Assembly (NCBI GenBank): GCA_001931535.1
Contig: CP016211.1
Location: forward strand, 372,001-436,000
Direction of reading: 5' to 3'
Length of the DNA: 64,000 bases
DNA from: Minicystis rosea
GTDB lineage: Bacteria > Myxococcota_A > Polyangia > Polyangiales > Polyangiaceae
The position numbers and the translations under genes were made by a program. The notes beneath the pieces are model-generated. The model searched no databases and had not been told where the DNA came from. It saw nothing but the letters and a program-made list of their open reading frames with translations. Shown one piece after another: positions 8,227 to 18,738 of the stretch (position 1 is the first letter of the stretch; every line of letters begins with the position of its first letter).

Positions 8227-9303
8227 TCAGGCCGTCTTCGCGTTCGCCTGCTCCTGCGCGATCTCTTCCCCGAGCTCGCGGAGCAGCTCCTTGGCGCGCG
8301 CCGAGAGCGTGCGCGGCACGTCGACCTGGACCACGACCTGGAGCGTGCCGCGCCCGCGGCCGTCGACGCGCGGCATGCCCTTGCCCTTCACGCCGATGAC
8401 CTCGCCCGGCTGCGTGCCGGCGGGGACCTCGACGGTGACCTCGGTCTCGTCCGGCAGCGTCACGGAGGCCGTGCCGCCCATCGCAGCCTCGGCGAAGGAC
8501 ACGTGGGCGCGCGTCACGAGATCGGCGCCGTCGCGCTCGAAGCGCTCGTCCGGTGCGACCTCGATGTCGACGTAGAGATCGCCCGCCGGGCCGCCTTGAT
8601 GGCCCGGCATGCCCTGCCCGGGCACGCGCAGGCGTTGGCCCGAGTCGACGCCGGCGGGGAACGTCACATTCACTTTGCGCGTCTTCTCGACCGCACCCGC
8701 GCCCTTGCACGCGGGGCACGGCGTCTTCACCACGGTGCCTTCCCCGCTGCACTCCGGACACGTCTGCGTGAACATCACGAAGCCGCGCGACGTCGACACC
8801 TGACCGACGCCGCCGCACGTCCCGCACTGCTTGCGCTTCGTGCCCGGCTTCGCGCCGGTGCCGCTGCACTCTTCACATGCGGTCGGCGTGCGCAGCACGA
8901 CCTCGCGCTTGCAGCCGAGCATCGCGTCCTTGAGCGAGAGCCGCTGCTGCACGCGGATGTCTTGGCCGCGCGCCGGCCCGCCGCGACGCCGCTGCGCGCC
9001 GCCGAAGCCGCCGAAGAACTCGGAGAAGATGTCCTGGAAGTGGGTGAAGATGTCGCCGCCCATGTCGGGCGCGCCTTCGACGCCGGCATGTCCGAAGCGG
9101 TCGTAGCGGCCGCGCTTGTCCTCGTCCGAAAGGACTTGGTAAGCCTCGGTCGCTTCTTTGAAGCGGCCTTCAGCAGCGCTGTCGCCGGGGTTGCGATCCG
9201 GGTGGTTCTTCAGCGCGGCCTGACGGTACGCCTTACGGATGTCATCCGCGGAGGCGTCCTTCGCCACCCCGAGGATCTCATAATAGTCGCGCTTTTGGGT
9301 CAT
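8227..9303 (-). CDS. dnaJ: DnaJ chaperone (Hsp40)
   Basis: 358 aa. Known role: co-chaperone that delivers substrates to DnaK and stimulates its ATPase. Seen in order: J domain (residues 1-70, DYYEILGVAKDAS and HPD in KNHPDRNPGD), a short Gly/Phe-rich linker (FFGGFGG), four zinc-finger CxxCxGxG units (CEECSGTG, CGTCGGVG, CPECSGEG, CPACKGAG), then the two substrate-binding barrels and a C-terminal helix. Length is normal for full DnaJ. It is the last gene of the minus-strand run and has its own promoter and terminator, so it is probably a separate unit from ftsZ. dnaK and grpE are not in the window. Confidence 0.97.
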   Translation of the reverse strand: MTQKRDYYEILGVAKDASADDIRKAYRQAALKNHPDRNPGDSAAEGRFKEATEAYQVLSDEDKRGRYDRFGHAGVEGAPDMGGDIFTHFQDIFSEFFGGFGGAQRRRGGPARGQDIRVQQRLSLKDAMLGCKREVVLRTPTACEECSGTGAKPGTKRKQCGTCGGVGQVSTSRGFVMFTQTCPECSGEGTVVKTPCPACKGAGAVEKTRKVNVTFPAGVDSGQRLRVPGQGMPGHQGGPAGDLYVDIEVAPDERFERDGADLVTRAHVSFAEAAMGGTASVTLPDETEVTVEVPAGTQPGEVIGVKGKGMPRVDGRGRGTLQVVVQVDVPRTLSARAKELLRELGEEIAQEQANAKTA

Positions 9304-9459
9304 GACGGGGACGGACTCGATCCCCTCGGGCCCACGTCTTCCAGCCCTTCAGTGGGCCGATGCTGAGACGTTGAGCTCCTCGGGGCCGGGGTCGGAGTTC
9401 TGGGCCGCTTCGGCCCCAACGGCACCGAGCCCGTAGCCGACGAGGCGCAGGGCGGGAAG

Positions 9460-9487
9460 ACCATAAGTCGGCGCCGCCCCCTGTCAA
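9460..9487 (-). promoter_or_regulatory. sigma70-like promoter of dnaJ
   Basis: On the minus strand TTGACA (9482-9487) is separated by 16 bases from TATGGT (9460-9465). Transcription would begin near 9453, giving a leader of about 150 bases before the dnaJ start at 9303. The -35 box is a perfect consensus. No CIRCE-like inverted repeat was found beside it. Confidence 0.65.
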
Positions 9488-9522
9488 CGATCGGGCCAAA
9501 CCCACTTTGGCCCCAAATAGGC

Positions 9523-9560
9523 AAGACCGCCAGGCGCCGGGGTCGCGCGTTGGCGGTCTT
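9523..9560 (-). terminator. terminator-like hairpin after ftsZ
   Basis: Arms aagaccgcca (9523-9532) and tggcggtctt (9551-9560) pair perfectly over 10 bp around an 18-base GC-rich loop, 25 bases after the ftsZ stop. There is no clear U-run on the minus strand, as is common in GC-rich genomes. It separates ftsZ from the dnaJ promoter. Confidence 0.6.
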
Positions 9561-9584
9561 GGTTTCGTACGGGGAGCTTTTTAC

Positions 9585-10874
<1,290 letters not shown>

Positions 10875-11157
10875 GAACTTCCTCCCGGGATTCGGCGTCG
10901 GGGCGCTCACCGCTCCGGGCCGACCGGCCGCAGCGCGGCCGTTTCAGAGCGCGATCCTCGCGGACCGCACCTTCACTGCTCGTTCGTGGAGCCCGACGGC
11001 TGCTCCACTATTTTCACCGGCCTAGACAGGGCGCCTCTTCCCTGAAAAAGCCTGTTTTGGGGCGGATACTGCGCTCGGCTCCACCCCGAAGCCGTCCGGC
11101 GAAGCTACCGTTTCTTCAAACCGGATTCTCTAACAACTTTCTCTGCGATCGTCATGT
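10875..11157 (-). promoter_or_regulatory. ftsA-ftsZ spacer with two hairpins
   Basis: This 283-base gap is the longest inside the dcw run. It contains two perfect short stems: gtggagc/gctccac (10986-10992 with 11002-11008) and cggccgc/gcggccg (10925-10931 with 10935-10941, 3-base loop). I found no convincing -35/-10 pair. A separate ftsZ promoter or leader control of FtsZ level is likely by analogy with other bacteria, but this is inference. Confidence 0.4.
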
Positions 11158-12474
11158 CTAGAATGCTGCTCGGAGCCAGCTCCAGAAGCGGCCGCGCCGT
11201 TCGGGATCCGGCATGATCTCTTCCGGCTCCTTGACGCGATCACCGCGCGGGGCCGGGGTGGTCTTGCGCAGCTCGGTGCGGGCCACGAGCTCCACCGGGC
11301 TCGAGGTGCGCTCGCGCGCTTGCGCCAGCGCGCCGGCGCCGTACTGCACGAGGCCGACGCCGGTCGCGTACTGCGGGCCGGCCACGAGCTGCGTGATCCC
11401 GCGGACGCCGACCGGAAGGCCGAGGCGCACGGGGAGACCGAGGATTTCCTCGGCGAAATCGGTCATTCCATCGAGGAGCACGGCGCCGCCCGTGAGCACC
11501 ACGCCGGCCGAGAGCTGCTCGAGCATCCCGGTGTCCTCGATGCGCTTGCGCAGGACGGCGAAGATCTCTTCGACGCGCGGCTCGACGATGTCGGACAGCA
11601 CGCGGCGCGCGGCCTTGCGCGGGCCGTGACCGCCCACGCCGGGGACCTCGATCTCCTCGTCGTCGCCGACCATGCGCGAGAGCGCGCAGCCGAAATTGCG
11701 CTTGAGCCGCTCGGCCTCGCCCATCGGCGTGCGCAGGCCCGCGGAGATGTCGGCGGTGACGTTGTTGCCACCGACCGGGATCACGCTGGCGTGGGCGATG
11801 CCGCCGTCGACGAAGATGAGGAGGTCCGTCGTGCCGCCGCCGATGTCGATGACGGCGACGCCGATCTCCTTCTCGTCCTCGGAGAGCACGGCCTCCGCGC
11901 TGGCGAGCGGCTGGAGCACGACGTCGGCGACCGTGAGACCGCAGCGCTCGGCGCAGCGGACCACGTTCTGCACGCACGACGTGGCGGCGGTGATCAGGTT
12001 GACCTTGGCGCCGAGGCGCACGCCGCTCATCCCCACCGGATCGCGAATCCCGTCTTGGTTGTCGACGATGAACTCGCGCGGCAAAACGTGGAGGATTTGG
12101 CGATCGGCATCGACGGGGATGGCGCGCGCGCCTTCGAGCACGCGGTCCACGTCGGCGCGCGTCACCTCGCCGCCCGCGATGGCCGCGACCCCATCGGAGG
12201 TCTGGCTGCGGATGTGGCTGCCGGCGACGCCGGCGTAGACCGTGCGGATCTCCACCCCGGCCATCGTCTGCGCGCTCTCGATCGCCTCGGCGATGGCGCG
12301 CACCGTCCAGTCGATGTTGGAGACGACGCCCTTGCGCAGGCCCCGGCACGGCACGTTGCCGACCCCGAGGATGGTGATCCCGTCGGCGTCGACCTCGCCC
12401 ACCACGGCCGACACCTTGGTCGTCCCGATGTCCAGGCCGACCACAATCTCGGAGGTTTCCATCCGGCTCTTCAT
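11158..12474 (-). CDS. ftsA: FtsA, actin-like membrane anchor of the Z-ring
   Basis: 438 aa from ATG 12474. Known role: binds the FtsZ C-terminal peptide, polymerises, and ties the ring to the membrane. Seen: actin-fold phosphate-1 loop VVGLDIGTTKVSAVVGE at the N-terminus, the 1C domain insertion, phosphate-2 loop AVIDIGGGTTDLLIF, adenosine motif VVLTGGAVLLDGM, and a C-terminal amphipathic helix GRFWSWLRAAF that fits a membrane-targeting sequence. Three in-frame ATGs lie close together (12480, 12474, 12462) and none has a strong ribosome site, so the start is uncertain by a few residues. It follows ftsQ by 94 bases. Confidence 0.96.
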   Translation of the reverse strand: MKSRMETSEIVVGLDIGTTKVSAVVGEVDADGITILGVGNVPCRGLRKGVVSNIDWTVRAIAEAIESAQTMAGVEIRTVYAGVAGSHIRSQTSDGVAAIAGGEVTRADVDRVLEGARAIPVDADRQILHVLPREFIVDNQDGIRDPVGMSGVRLGAKVNLITAATSCVQNVVRCAERCGLTVADVVLQPLASAEAVLSEDEKEIGVAVIDIGGGTTDLLIFVDGGIAHASVIPVGGNNVTADISAGLRTPMGEAERLKRNFGCALSRMVGDDEEIEVPGVGGHGPRKAARRVLSDIVEPRVEEIFAVLRKRIEDTGMLEQLSAGVVLTGGAVLLDGMTDFAEEILGLPVRLGLPVGVRGITQLVAGPQYATGVGLVQYGAGALAQARERTSSPVELVARTELRKTTPAPRGDRVKEPEEIMPDPERRGRFWSWLRAAF

Positions 12475-12568
12475 TCGCATCCCATCGGCAAGCGCGGGCA
12501 CAGATCCCGCGTGGAGTCCCGGCGACCCTGCCATGGGCGATCTGTGGTGGCCAAGTTTCGGTGGCAGC

Positions 12569-13507
12569 TCATCGCATCCTCACCACCACCCGCTCGGGGT
12601 GCGCGTCGTTGTCGAGGAAGATCACCGAAGCGTTGGCCTTGCGACGGGCCAATTCATTCAGGATTCGTGACGCCTCCTCCATCTTGTCGCGGTACGGCGG
12701 GCGCCCGAGGCTGAGCGCGATGGCCTCGCGCCCGATGGTGACGACGAGCGAGCCGTCCTTCTCCAGATGGAGCTCCTGGAGCGGGTAACGCTTGGAGATC
12801 CCGGTGCGATCGGCTTCGTCGGCGACGTCGAGCGCGCGCCGCACGGCGATGACGACGCCCGGGCGATCGCTCGTGACCTGCGTCGTCGGGATGCCCGTGA
12901 TGATCGGGAGATCCGAGGGATCTTCTTGGCCAATCTTTTTGAAGAGATCGCCGTCGCGGGTAGCGAGATAGAGCTCGCTGCCGATCGACACGAGGGCCGC
13001 GGCCTCGCGCTCGACCACCGTGATGGAGATGGTCGAGGGGAGCTTGCGGACGACGGTGGCCTTCTCGATCCAGGGGTCCTGCGTGATCAGCGCGCCGGCC
13101 TGCTTGAGATCGAGGGCGAAGATGTTCTTGCCCACGGCCACGCCGCCGCCGTTCGCGACCTGCGTGGCGGTGCGCCGGTGGACGCCGTCGACGAGGACGG
13201 TGCGCACGGCGAAGCGCGGGCTCGACGTGATGTAGCGGCGGGCGCCGTAGGCGACGCCGATCGAGGCCGCGAGGACGATGGCGGCGCCCCCGACCATCTG
13301 GAGCATGCGGAGCGCGCTACCGCCTTTGCCCTTCGGCTTTTCGCTCTTCGGCGGGGCCGGCGGGCGGACGGTGGTGGTCGCCGGACCGGGCAGCGGCGAG
13401 TCGTCGTCCGCGCCCGGATCGCGGGGCGCGTCGATGACCTTCCGCTTCACGTTGCCAGCGGGGCCTTCGAAGAGCGGGCGGCGACGGTTCGTCGGCGGCG
13501 CGCTCAT
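12569..13507 (-). CDS. ftsQ: FtsQ, divisome membrane protein with POTRA domain
   Basis: 312 aa. Known role: bitopic protein that joins FtsL/FtsB and links early to late division proteins. Seen: about 65 cytoplasmic residues rich in Arg, Pro and Lys, one membrane segment (residues about 68-88), a POTRA domain starting [20 protein letters not shown], then the beta domain with [20 protein letters not shown] and a conserved C-terminal region. Length is usual. Its ATG overlaps the murC stop (ATGA), which is strong support for the start and for coupled translation. No FtsB gene is recognised nearby. Confidence 0.94.
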   Translation of the reverse strand: MSAPPTNRRRPLFEGPAGNVKRKVIDAPRDPGADDDSPLPGPATTTVRPPAPPKSEKPKGKGGSALRMLQMVGGAAIVLAASIGVAYGARRYITSSPRFAVRTVLVDGVHRRTATQVANGGGVAVGKNIFALDLKQAGALITQDPWIEKATVVRKLPSTISITVVEREAAALVSIGSELYLATRDGDLFKKIGQEDPSDLPIITGIPTTQVTSDRPGVVIAVRRALDVADEADRTGISKRYPLQELHLEKDGSLVVTIGREAIALSLGRPPYRDKMEEASRILNELARRKANASVIFLDNDAHPERVVVRMR

Positions 13508-14937
13508 CGAGGCTCCTCACGCACGGAGGAAGGGACCGGCGTCTTGCCGAGATCCTTGGCTTCGAGCCGCGTTTTCAGGGCGCGCACGCTGGCGTTCACG
13601 TCGCCGGCGCCGAGCGCGATCACCACGTCGCCGGGGCGCACGACGCGCTCCAGCACCTCGGGGAGATCGTTCTTGTCGGGCACGTAGGCCGCGTCGTGGT
13701 GGCCGTGCTCGCGGATCGCCTGGAGAAGTTTCTCGGCAGAGACGCCCGGAATGGGCGATTCACCGGCGGCATAAATGTCGGTGAGAAAGAGGACGTCTGC
13801 CTGATTGAAGGCGCGGGTGAAATCGTCGAAGAGATCGCGCGTGCGGGTGTGCCGGTGCGGCTGGAAAGCCACGATGATCCGGTTGTTCTCGCCCGGGTAA
13901 GCGCGGCGCGCGGCCTCGATGGTGGCGCGGATCTCCGCCGGGTGATGGCCGTAGTCGTCGACCAAGGTGATGCCATTGACCTGGCCCACGATGGTGAAGC
14001 GACGCGCGACGCCGCCGAAGGTGGAGAGGGCCTGCTTCGTGACGTCGAGGGGGACCTCGAGCTCGTCGGCCACGGCGATGGTGGCGAGGCAGTTCAAGAC
14101 GTTGTGCGCGCCGGGCATGCGCACGGTGAAGCCGCCGAGCGGCTCGCCGCGGCGATAGGCGTTGAAGCTCGTCTCCAGGCCCCGGAACTGGATGCCGCGC
14201 GCCGAGTAGTCCGATTGAGGCGACACCCCGTAGGTCACGTGCCTCCGCGGGATGCGCGGGAGGATGTCCTGCACGTGGGGGTGATCGAGGCAGAGCACGG
14301 CGAGGCCGTAGAAGGGCACGCGCGCGGCGAACTCGACGAAGGCTTCCTTGAGCTTGTCGTGCGAGCCGTAGTGATCGAGGTGCTCGGGATCGATGTTGGT
14401 GACGACCGCGATGGTGGGCGTGAGGCGGAGGAAGGAGCCGTCGCTCTCGTCGGCCTCGGCCACGAGGAGATCACCGGCGCCGAGGCGCGCGTTCGATCCG
14501 AGCGCGGCCATCTTGCCGCCGACGACGACGGTGGGATCGAGGCCCGCGGCGCGGAGCACGGTGGCCACGAGCGAGGTGGTCGTGGTCTTGCCGTGCGAGC
14601 CGGCGATGGCGACGCCGTACTTCACGCGCATGAGCTCGGCGAGCATCTCGGCGCGGGTGATGACCGGGATGCCGAGGGCGCGGGCCTCGGTGAGCTCGGG
14701 GTTCTGCGGGCGGATGGCGCTGGAGTAGACGACGACGTCGACGCCCGAGATGTTCTCGTGCTTGTGGCCGATGTCGATGCGCACGCCGAGCGTCGCGAGG
14801 CGGCGCGTGGTGCTCGACTCCTTCATGTCGGAGCCGGAGACGTCGAACTCGAGCGAGCGGAGGATCTCGGCGAGGCCGCTCATCCCCACGCCTCCGATGC
14901 CGACGAAATGCACGTGACGGACACGACCGCGAAACAC
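13504..14937 (-). CDS. murC: MurC, UDP-N-acetylmuramate--L-alanine ligase
   Basis: 477 aa. Known role: adds L-Ala to UDP-MurNAc, the first step of stem-peptide assembly, in the cytoplasm. Seen: N-terminal Rossmann-like domain [20 protein letters not shown]-binding loop [17 protein letters not shown] (around residue 118), the central-domain [10 protein letters not shown], and C-terminal [10 protein letters not shown] and FQPHRHTRT. Start is GTG 14937, which shares one base with the murG stop and has AGGAGG 7 bases upstream; upstream in-frame sequence lacks family similarity. It overlaps ftsQ by four bases. In many bacteria murB and ddl come between murC and ftsQ; neither is present here. Confidence 0.97.
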   Translation of the reverse strand: MFRGRVRHVHFVGIGGVGMSGLAEILRSLEFDVSGSDMKESSTTRRLATLGVRIDIGHKHENISGVDVVVYSSAIRPQNPELTEARALGIPVITRAEMLAELMRVKYGVAIAGSHGKTTTTSLVATVLRAAGLDPTVVVGGKMAALGSNARLGAGDLLVAEADESDGSFLRLTPTIAVVTNIDPEHLDHYGSHDKLKEAFVEFAARVPFYGLAVLCLDHPHVQDILPRIPRRHVTYGVSPQSDYSARGIQFRGLETSFNAYRRGEPLGGFTVRMPGAHNVLNCLATIAVADELEVPLDVTKQALSTFGGVARRFTIVGQVNGITLVDDYGHHPAEIRATIEAARRAYPGENNRIIVAFQPHRHTRTRDLFDDFTRAFNQADVLFLTDIYAAGESPIPGVSAEKLLQAIREHGHHDAAYVPDKNDLPEVLERVVRPGDVVIALGAGDVNASVRALKTRLEAKDLGKTPVPSSVREEPR

Positions 14938-16049
14938 TAGGAGGCCTCCTCTTGGCGCACCTTGCGGTGCGACGCGAGCTCGAGAAGATCGGCGGCGACG
15001 GAGCGCGCGGCCTCGGGCTTGCCGAGACTCATCGCGGCGCGGGCCATGCGCGTGCGCCGATCGTGATCCTTCGCCAAGAGGATGATCTCGGAAGCGACGC
15101 GCTCGGGCGTGGCTTCGGCCTGAGCGATGGCGATGGCAGCGCCCGCGTCCTCGAGGCTCTTGGCGTTCTTGAATTGATGGTTGTCGGCGGCGAACGGGAA
15201 GGGGATGAGCACCGACGCGCGGCCGACCGCGCCGATCTCGGCGAGGCACGACGCGCCCGAGCGACCGACGATGAGATCGGCGGAGGTGATCGCGGCCGCG
15301 ACGTCGTCGATGTACGGGACGACGTCGGCGCGCGCCGCGAGGCCGAGGCTCGCGTAGAGCGCGCGCACCTCGGCATCGCGCTCGCGGCCGGTCTGGTGGG
15401 TGACGGTGATGTCGGCGCCCTGCGAGATCGCGGACGCGAACGCGCGCGGCACGGCTTCGTTGATGCCCTTCGCGCCTTGGCTACCGCCGAGCACGAGGAT
15501 GCGCATCGGGCCGGGCGGCGCGGTGTAGGGCGAGGGCGTGAAGGCGCGACGCAGCGGGACGCCGAAGCGACGCACCGTGCTCGGGCGGAGGAAGCGCTCG
15601 GCCTCGGGGAACGCGACGTAGGCGCGCTCGGCGAAGGGCGTGAGCAAACGGTTCGAGAGGCCGAGCACGCTGTTCGGCTCGAGCAGCGTGACGGGCACGC
15701 CGTGGAGACGCGCGGCCAGCGCGATGGGGCCGCCCGCGTAGCCGCCGGCGGAGAGCGCGACGTCGGGACGGAGGCGGCGCACGAGCGCGCGAGCCTCGGG
15801 GATCGAGCCGGCCGCGCGGGCCACGCCCTTCACGAAGCCGCCGAGCCCGTCACCGCGCAGCGGCGCGATGTCGAGGAGGTGCAGCTCTTCGCCGAGCGAT
15901 CCGATGGCGCGACCTTCGATGCCGCGCGGGGTGCCGACGTAGACGACGCGCGCCGTGGGCTCGAGGGCGCGCACCGCGTCGCCCACGGCGAGCATCGGAT
16001 ACACGTGTCCGCCCGTGCCGCCTCCTGCGATGAGGACCGTCGTCACCAC
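14937..16049 (-). CDS. murG: MurG, lipid II-forming GlcNAc transferase
   Basis: 370 aa. Known role: adds GlcNAc from UDP-GlcNAc to lipid I at the inner face of the membrane to give lipid II. Seen: GT-B fold glycosyltransferase with the N-terminal glycine loop [19 protein letters not shown], a Gly-rich second loop [17 protein letters not shown], and the donor-site segments [12 protein letters not shown] and [14 protein letters not shown]. Length is normal. It overlaps the end of ftsW by seven bases and its stop shares one base with the murC start, so it belongs to the coupled dcw transcript. Confidence 0.97.
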   Translation of the reverse strand: MVTTVLIAGGGTGGHVYPMLAVGDAVRALEPTARVVYVGTPRGIEGRAIGSLGEELHLLDIAPLRGDGLGGFVKGVARAAGSIPEARALVRRLRPDVALSAGGYAGGPIALAARLHGVPVTLLEPNSVLGLSNRLLTPFAERAYVAFPEAERFLRPSTVRRFGVPLRRAFTPSPYTAPPGPMRILVLGGSQGAKGINEAVPRAFASAISQGADITVTHQTGRERDAEVRALYASLGLAARADVVPYIDDVAAAITSADLIVGRSGASCLAEIGAVGRASVLIPFPFAADNHQFKNAKSLEDAGAAIAIAQAEATPERVASEIILLAKDHDRRTRMARAAMSLGKPEAARSVAADLLELASHRKVRQEEAS

Positions 16050-17398
16050 GTGCCTCCTTCCGCGGCGCTGCCTTCGACAGCCGCCGTCGCCACCAGCGCG
16101 GACGCGCTCGGCGCCGTGCCCTTCTTCGCGTTCGTGACCGGCTCCGGCAGCGCGGTGCGCGGCCGGCTGATGCTGAGAAGAATGCCCACCGCCGCCGCGT
16201 TCACCAGCAGCGACGATCCGCCGTACGAGAGGAACGGCAGCGTGAGGCCCTTCGTCGGGAAGATGGCCATCGCGACCGCCAGGTTCGTCAGCGCCTGCAC
16301 GCCGAAGAGCGTGGCGATGCCGAAGGCGAGGAAGCTGCCGTAGTCGTCGGCGGCTTCGAGCGCGACCTTCACGCCGCGCGAGACGATCATCAGGTACACC
16401 GCGCAGAGCGCGAGGATGCCGAGGAAGCCGAGCTCCTCACCGATGATGGCGGAGATGAAGTCCGTGTGTGCCTCGGGCAGGTAGAGGACCTGGAGACCGC
16501 GGCCGAGACCGAGGCCGGAGATGCCGCCCGATCCAAAGCTCATGACCGACTGGAACGGCTGGTACGCGAGGTCGTTCCGGTTGTTCTCCATGTCCATCCA
16601 CGCGAGGTAGCGCTTGAAGCGGTACTCGCTGAAGCGCACCAGCGCGACGGCGCCGAACGACATGAACATGGTGAGCGCCGCGATCCAGCTGACGCGCGCG
16701 CCGGCCACGAAGAGCAGCGTGAACGTGAGGAACGTGAGCACGACGGCGCTGCCGAAGTCGGGCTGCCGCAAGCAGAGGATGCCGAGCACGCCGACGACGA
16801 GCAGGTGCGGGAGGAAGCCGACGGAGAAGCTCTTGATCTTGTCGGCCTTCTTCGAGAGCGAGTACGCGAGCCAGATGACGATGCCGAGCTTCGCCGTCTC
16901 GGCGGGCTGGATGTGCACCGGGCCGATGGCGATCCAGCGGTACGCGTTGCCGGCCTTGTGGCCGAAGCCGGTCACGACCAGGACCAGCATGAGCACGACG
17001 GCGCCGAGGATCGGATACGTGAACGGCTTGAGGCGGCGGTAGTCGATGCGGCTCGTCAACCACATGACGAAGATCGCGCCGAACGCGTAGACGGCCTGCC
17101 GCTTGAGGAAGAACTGCGCGTCGTGGTGGCGCACCGTCGCCTCGATGGCGCTGGCGCTGTAGACCATGACCACGCCGAAGCCGATGAGCGCGATCACGAG
17201 CGCGGCGAGCACGGAGTCCACCGGGCCGGACGGGCTCGAACGAAGCAGCGACGGGAGGGCGATCGCCGCGGCGCGGCCCGCGATGGGCGCAGCCTTGGGA
17301 TCAGCCGCAGGCGGGTTGGACCTCCGCTGATTGCGCGGCTGGCTAGGCGCTTCTTGGGCGCGCGGCTCCTCGCTCCGACCTCTCCCGAACCACTTCAC
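16043..17398 (-). CDS. ftsW: FtsW, SEDS-family septal peptidoglycan polymerase
   Basis: 451 aa with about ten membrane helices after a basic, Pro-rich 55-residue N-terminus. Known role: polymerises lipid II at the septum with its partner transpeptidase FtsI. Seen: SEDS signatures MVYSASAIEA, AGNAYRWIAIGPVHIQPAE, RQPDFGSAVVL (the KQPDLGTA-type motif with the key Asp), IIGEELGFLG and PFLSYGGSSLLVN. The Ala/Thr-rich C-terminal tail is cytoplasmic. It overlaps murD upstream by four bases (ATGA) and murG downstream by seven. Confidence 0.97.
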   Translation of the reverse strand: MKWFGRGRSEEPRAQEAPSQPRNQRRSNPPAADPKAAPIAGRAAAIALPSLLRSSPSGPVDSVLAALVIALIGFGVVMVYSASAIEATVRHHDAQFFLKRQAVYAFGAIFVMWLTSRIDYRRLKPFTYPILGAVVLMLVLVVTGFGHKAGNAYRWIAIGPVHIQPAETAKLGIVIWLAYSLSKKADKIKSFSVGFLPHLLVVGVLGILCLRQPDFGSAVVLTFLTFTLLFVAGARVSWIAALTMFMSFGAVALVRFSEYRFKRYLAWMDMENNRNDLAYQPFQSVMSFGSGGISGLGLGRGLQVLYLPEAHTDFISAIIGEELGFLGILALCAVYLMIVSRGVKVALEAADDYGSFLAFGIATLFGVQALTNLAVAMAIFPTKGLTLPFLSYGGSSLLVNAAAVGILLSISRPRTALPEPVTNAKKGTAPSASALVATAAVEGSAAEGGTW

Positions 17399-18735
17399 GT
17401 TCCGGCCTCCTCGGCGCGCACCGCAGCGACGAACACGTCACCGCGGTGGGCATAGCCGCGGAACATGTCGAAGCTCGAGCACGCAGGACTGAGGAGCACG
17501 GCGTCGCCGGAAAGGGCAAGTTCTCGGGCCTTCTTCACGGCCTCTTGCATCGAGCTCGCGCGCGCGATCGGCAGCACGCCGGCCGCTGCTCCCTCGATGC
17601 GATCGGCGGCCTCGCCGATGAGCACGAGCGCGCGGCCTCGCTCGCGGAGCGCCTCGACGAGCGGGGCGTAGTCCCCGAGCTTGTCGCGGCCGCCGGCGAT
17701 GAGCACCGCCCGCGCCTCGGTGAGCCCGCGCAGCGCCGCCACGGAGGCGCCCACGTTGGTGCCCTTGGAGTCGTCGTAGTAGCGGACGCCGTCGATGGTC
17801 GCGACGTAGACCGTGCGATGGCCGAGGCCGGTGAACTTCTCGAGCGCGCGCTGGATGGCGTCCGCGCCGACGCCGAGCGCATGCGCGCAGCCGATGGCCG
17901 CACAGACGTTGGCGACGTTGTGCGTCCCGGAGATGCGCAGGACGCTCGCGGGGATCTCGATGCCCGCGGCCGCGAAGCGAATCTGGTCGCCGACGAGGGC
18001 GATGTCGGCGGCCGCGTCCGAGATACTGAACGTGTAAATCTTTTCGGGACCACGCGCGGCCTGGCGCGCGACGATGGGATCGCCGTGCGGGATCACCGCC
18101 ACGTCGTCCGTGGTCATGTGCTCGAACGGGTTGCCCTTGGCGTCGGCGTAGGCCTGGAAATCGGGGTAGCGATCGAGGTGGTCGTCGGTGATGTTGAGGA
18201 GCGCGTGGACCTTGGCGCGCAGGGTGGGTACGCGCTCGGCTTGGAAGCTCGAGATCTCGAGGACCATCACGTCCCACGGCTCGTCCACGACCTCGGCCGG
18301 CGGCTGACCGAAGTTGCCACCGATGAAGGTCTTCTTCCCGGCGGCCTCGCACATGGCGGCGACGAGCGCCGTGGTGGTGCTCTTGCCGTTGGTTCCGCCG
18401 ATGAGCGCGATGGGCGCCGTCAGGTGACGCGCGGCGAGCTCGAGCTCGCCGATGACCTCGCGGCCGCTCTTCTCGAACGCTTCGAGCGCGGGGAACGACG
18501 GCACGCCGGGCGAGATGATCACGAAGTCGGCGGCGGTGAAGATGCTCTCGGGGTGGCTGCCGGCGACGATCTCCGCGCCCTTCGCTTCGAGCGCGAGCGC
18601 ATCCGCGGAGAGCTTCTCGCGGGCGACGGCGTCGTTGGCAATCACCCGCGCGCCGCGCGAAAGGAGCAGGTTGGCCGCGGCCACGCCGCTCCGCCCGAGC
18701 CCGATCACGATCGCGGTCTTGCCTTGGACATCCAT
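17395..18735 (-). CDS. murD: MurD, UDP-MurNAc-L-Ala--D-glutamate ligase
   Basis: 446 aa. Known role: adds D-Glu to UDP-MurNAc-L-Ala. Seen: N-terminal UDP-binding domain IVIGLGRSGVAAANLLL, ATP-binding GGTNGKSTTTALVAAM (residues about 113-128), central EISSFQAERVP with NITDDHLDRYPDF, and the C-terminal DDSKGTNVGASVAAL and LLSPACSSFDMF, all diagnostic of MurD. Length is usual. Its start lies three bases after the mraY stop and its stop overlaps the ftsW ATG. Confidence 0.97.
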   Translation of the reverse strand: MDVQGKTAIVIGLGRSGVAAANLLLSRGARVIANDAVAREKLSADALALEAKGAEIVAGSHPESIFTAADFVIISPGVPSFPALEAFEKSGREVIGELELAARHLTAPIALIGGTNGKSTTTALVAAMCEAAGKKTFIGGNFGQPPAEVVDEPWDVMVLEISSFQAERVPTLRAKVHALLNITDDHLDRYPDFQAYADAKGNPFEHMTTDDVAVIPHGDPIVARQAARGPEKIYTFSISDAAADIALVGDQIRFAAAGIEIPASVLRISGTHNVANVCAAIGCAHALGVGADAIQRALEKFTGLGHRTVYVATIDGVRYYDDSKGTNVGASVAALRGLTEARAVLIAGGRDKLGDYAPLVEALRERGRALVLIGEAADRIEGAAAGVLPIARASSMQEAVKKARELALSGDAVLLSPACSSFDMFRGYAHRGDVFVAAVRAEEAGT

Positions 18736-18738
18736 GGT

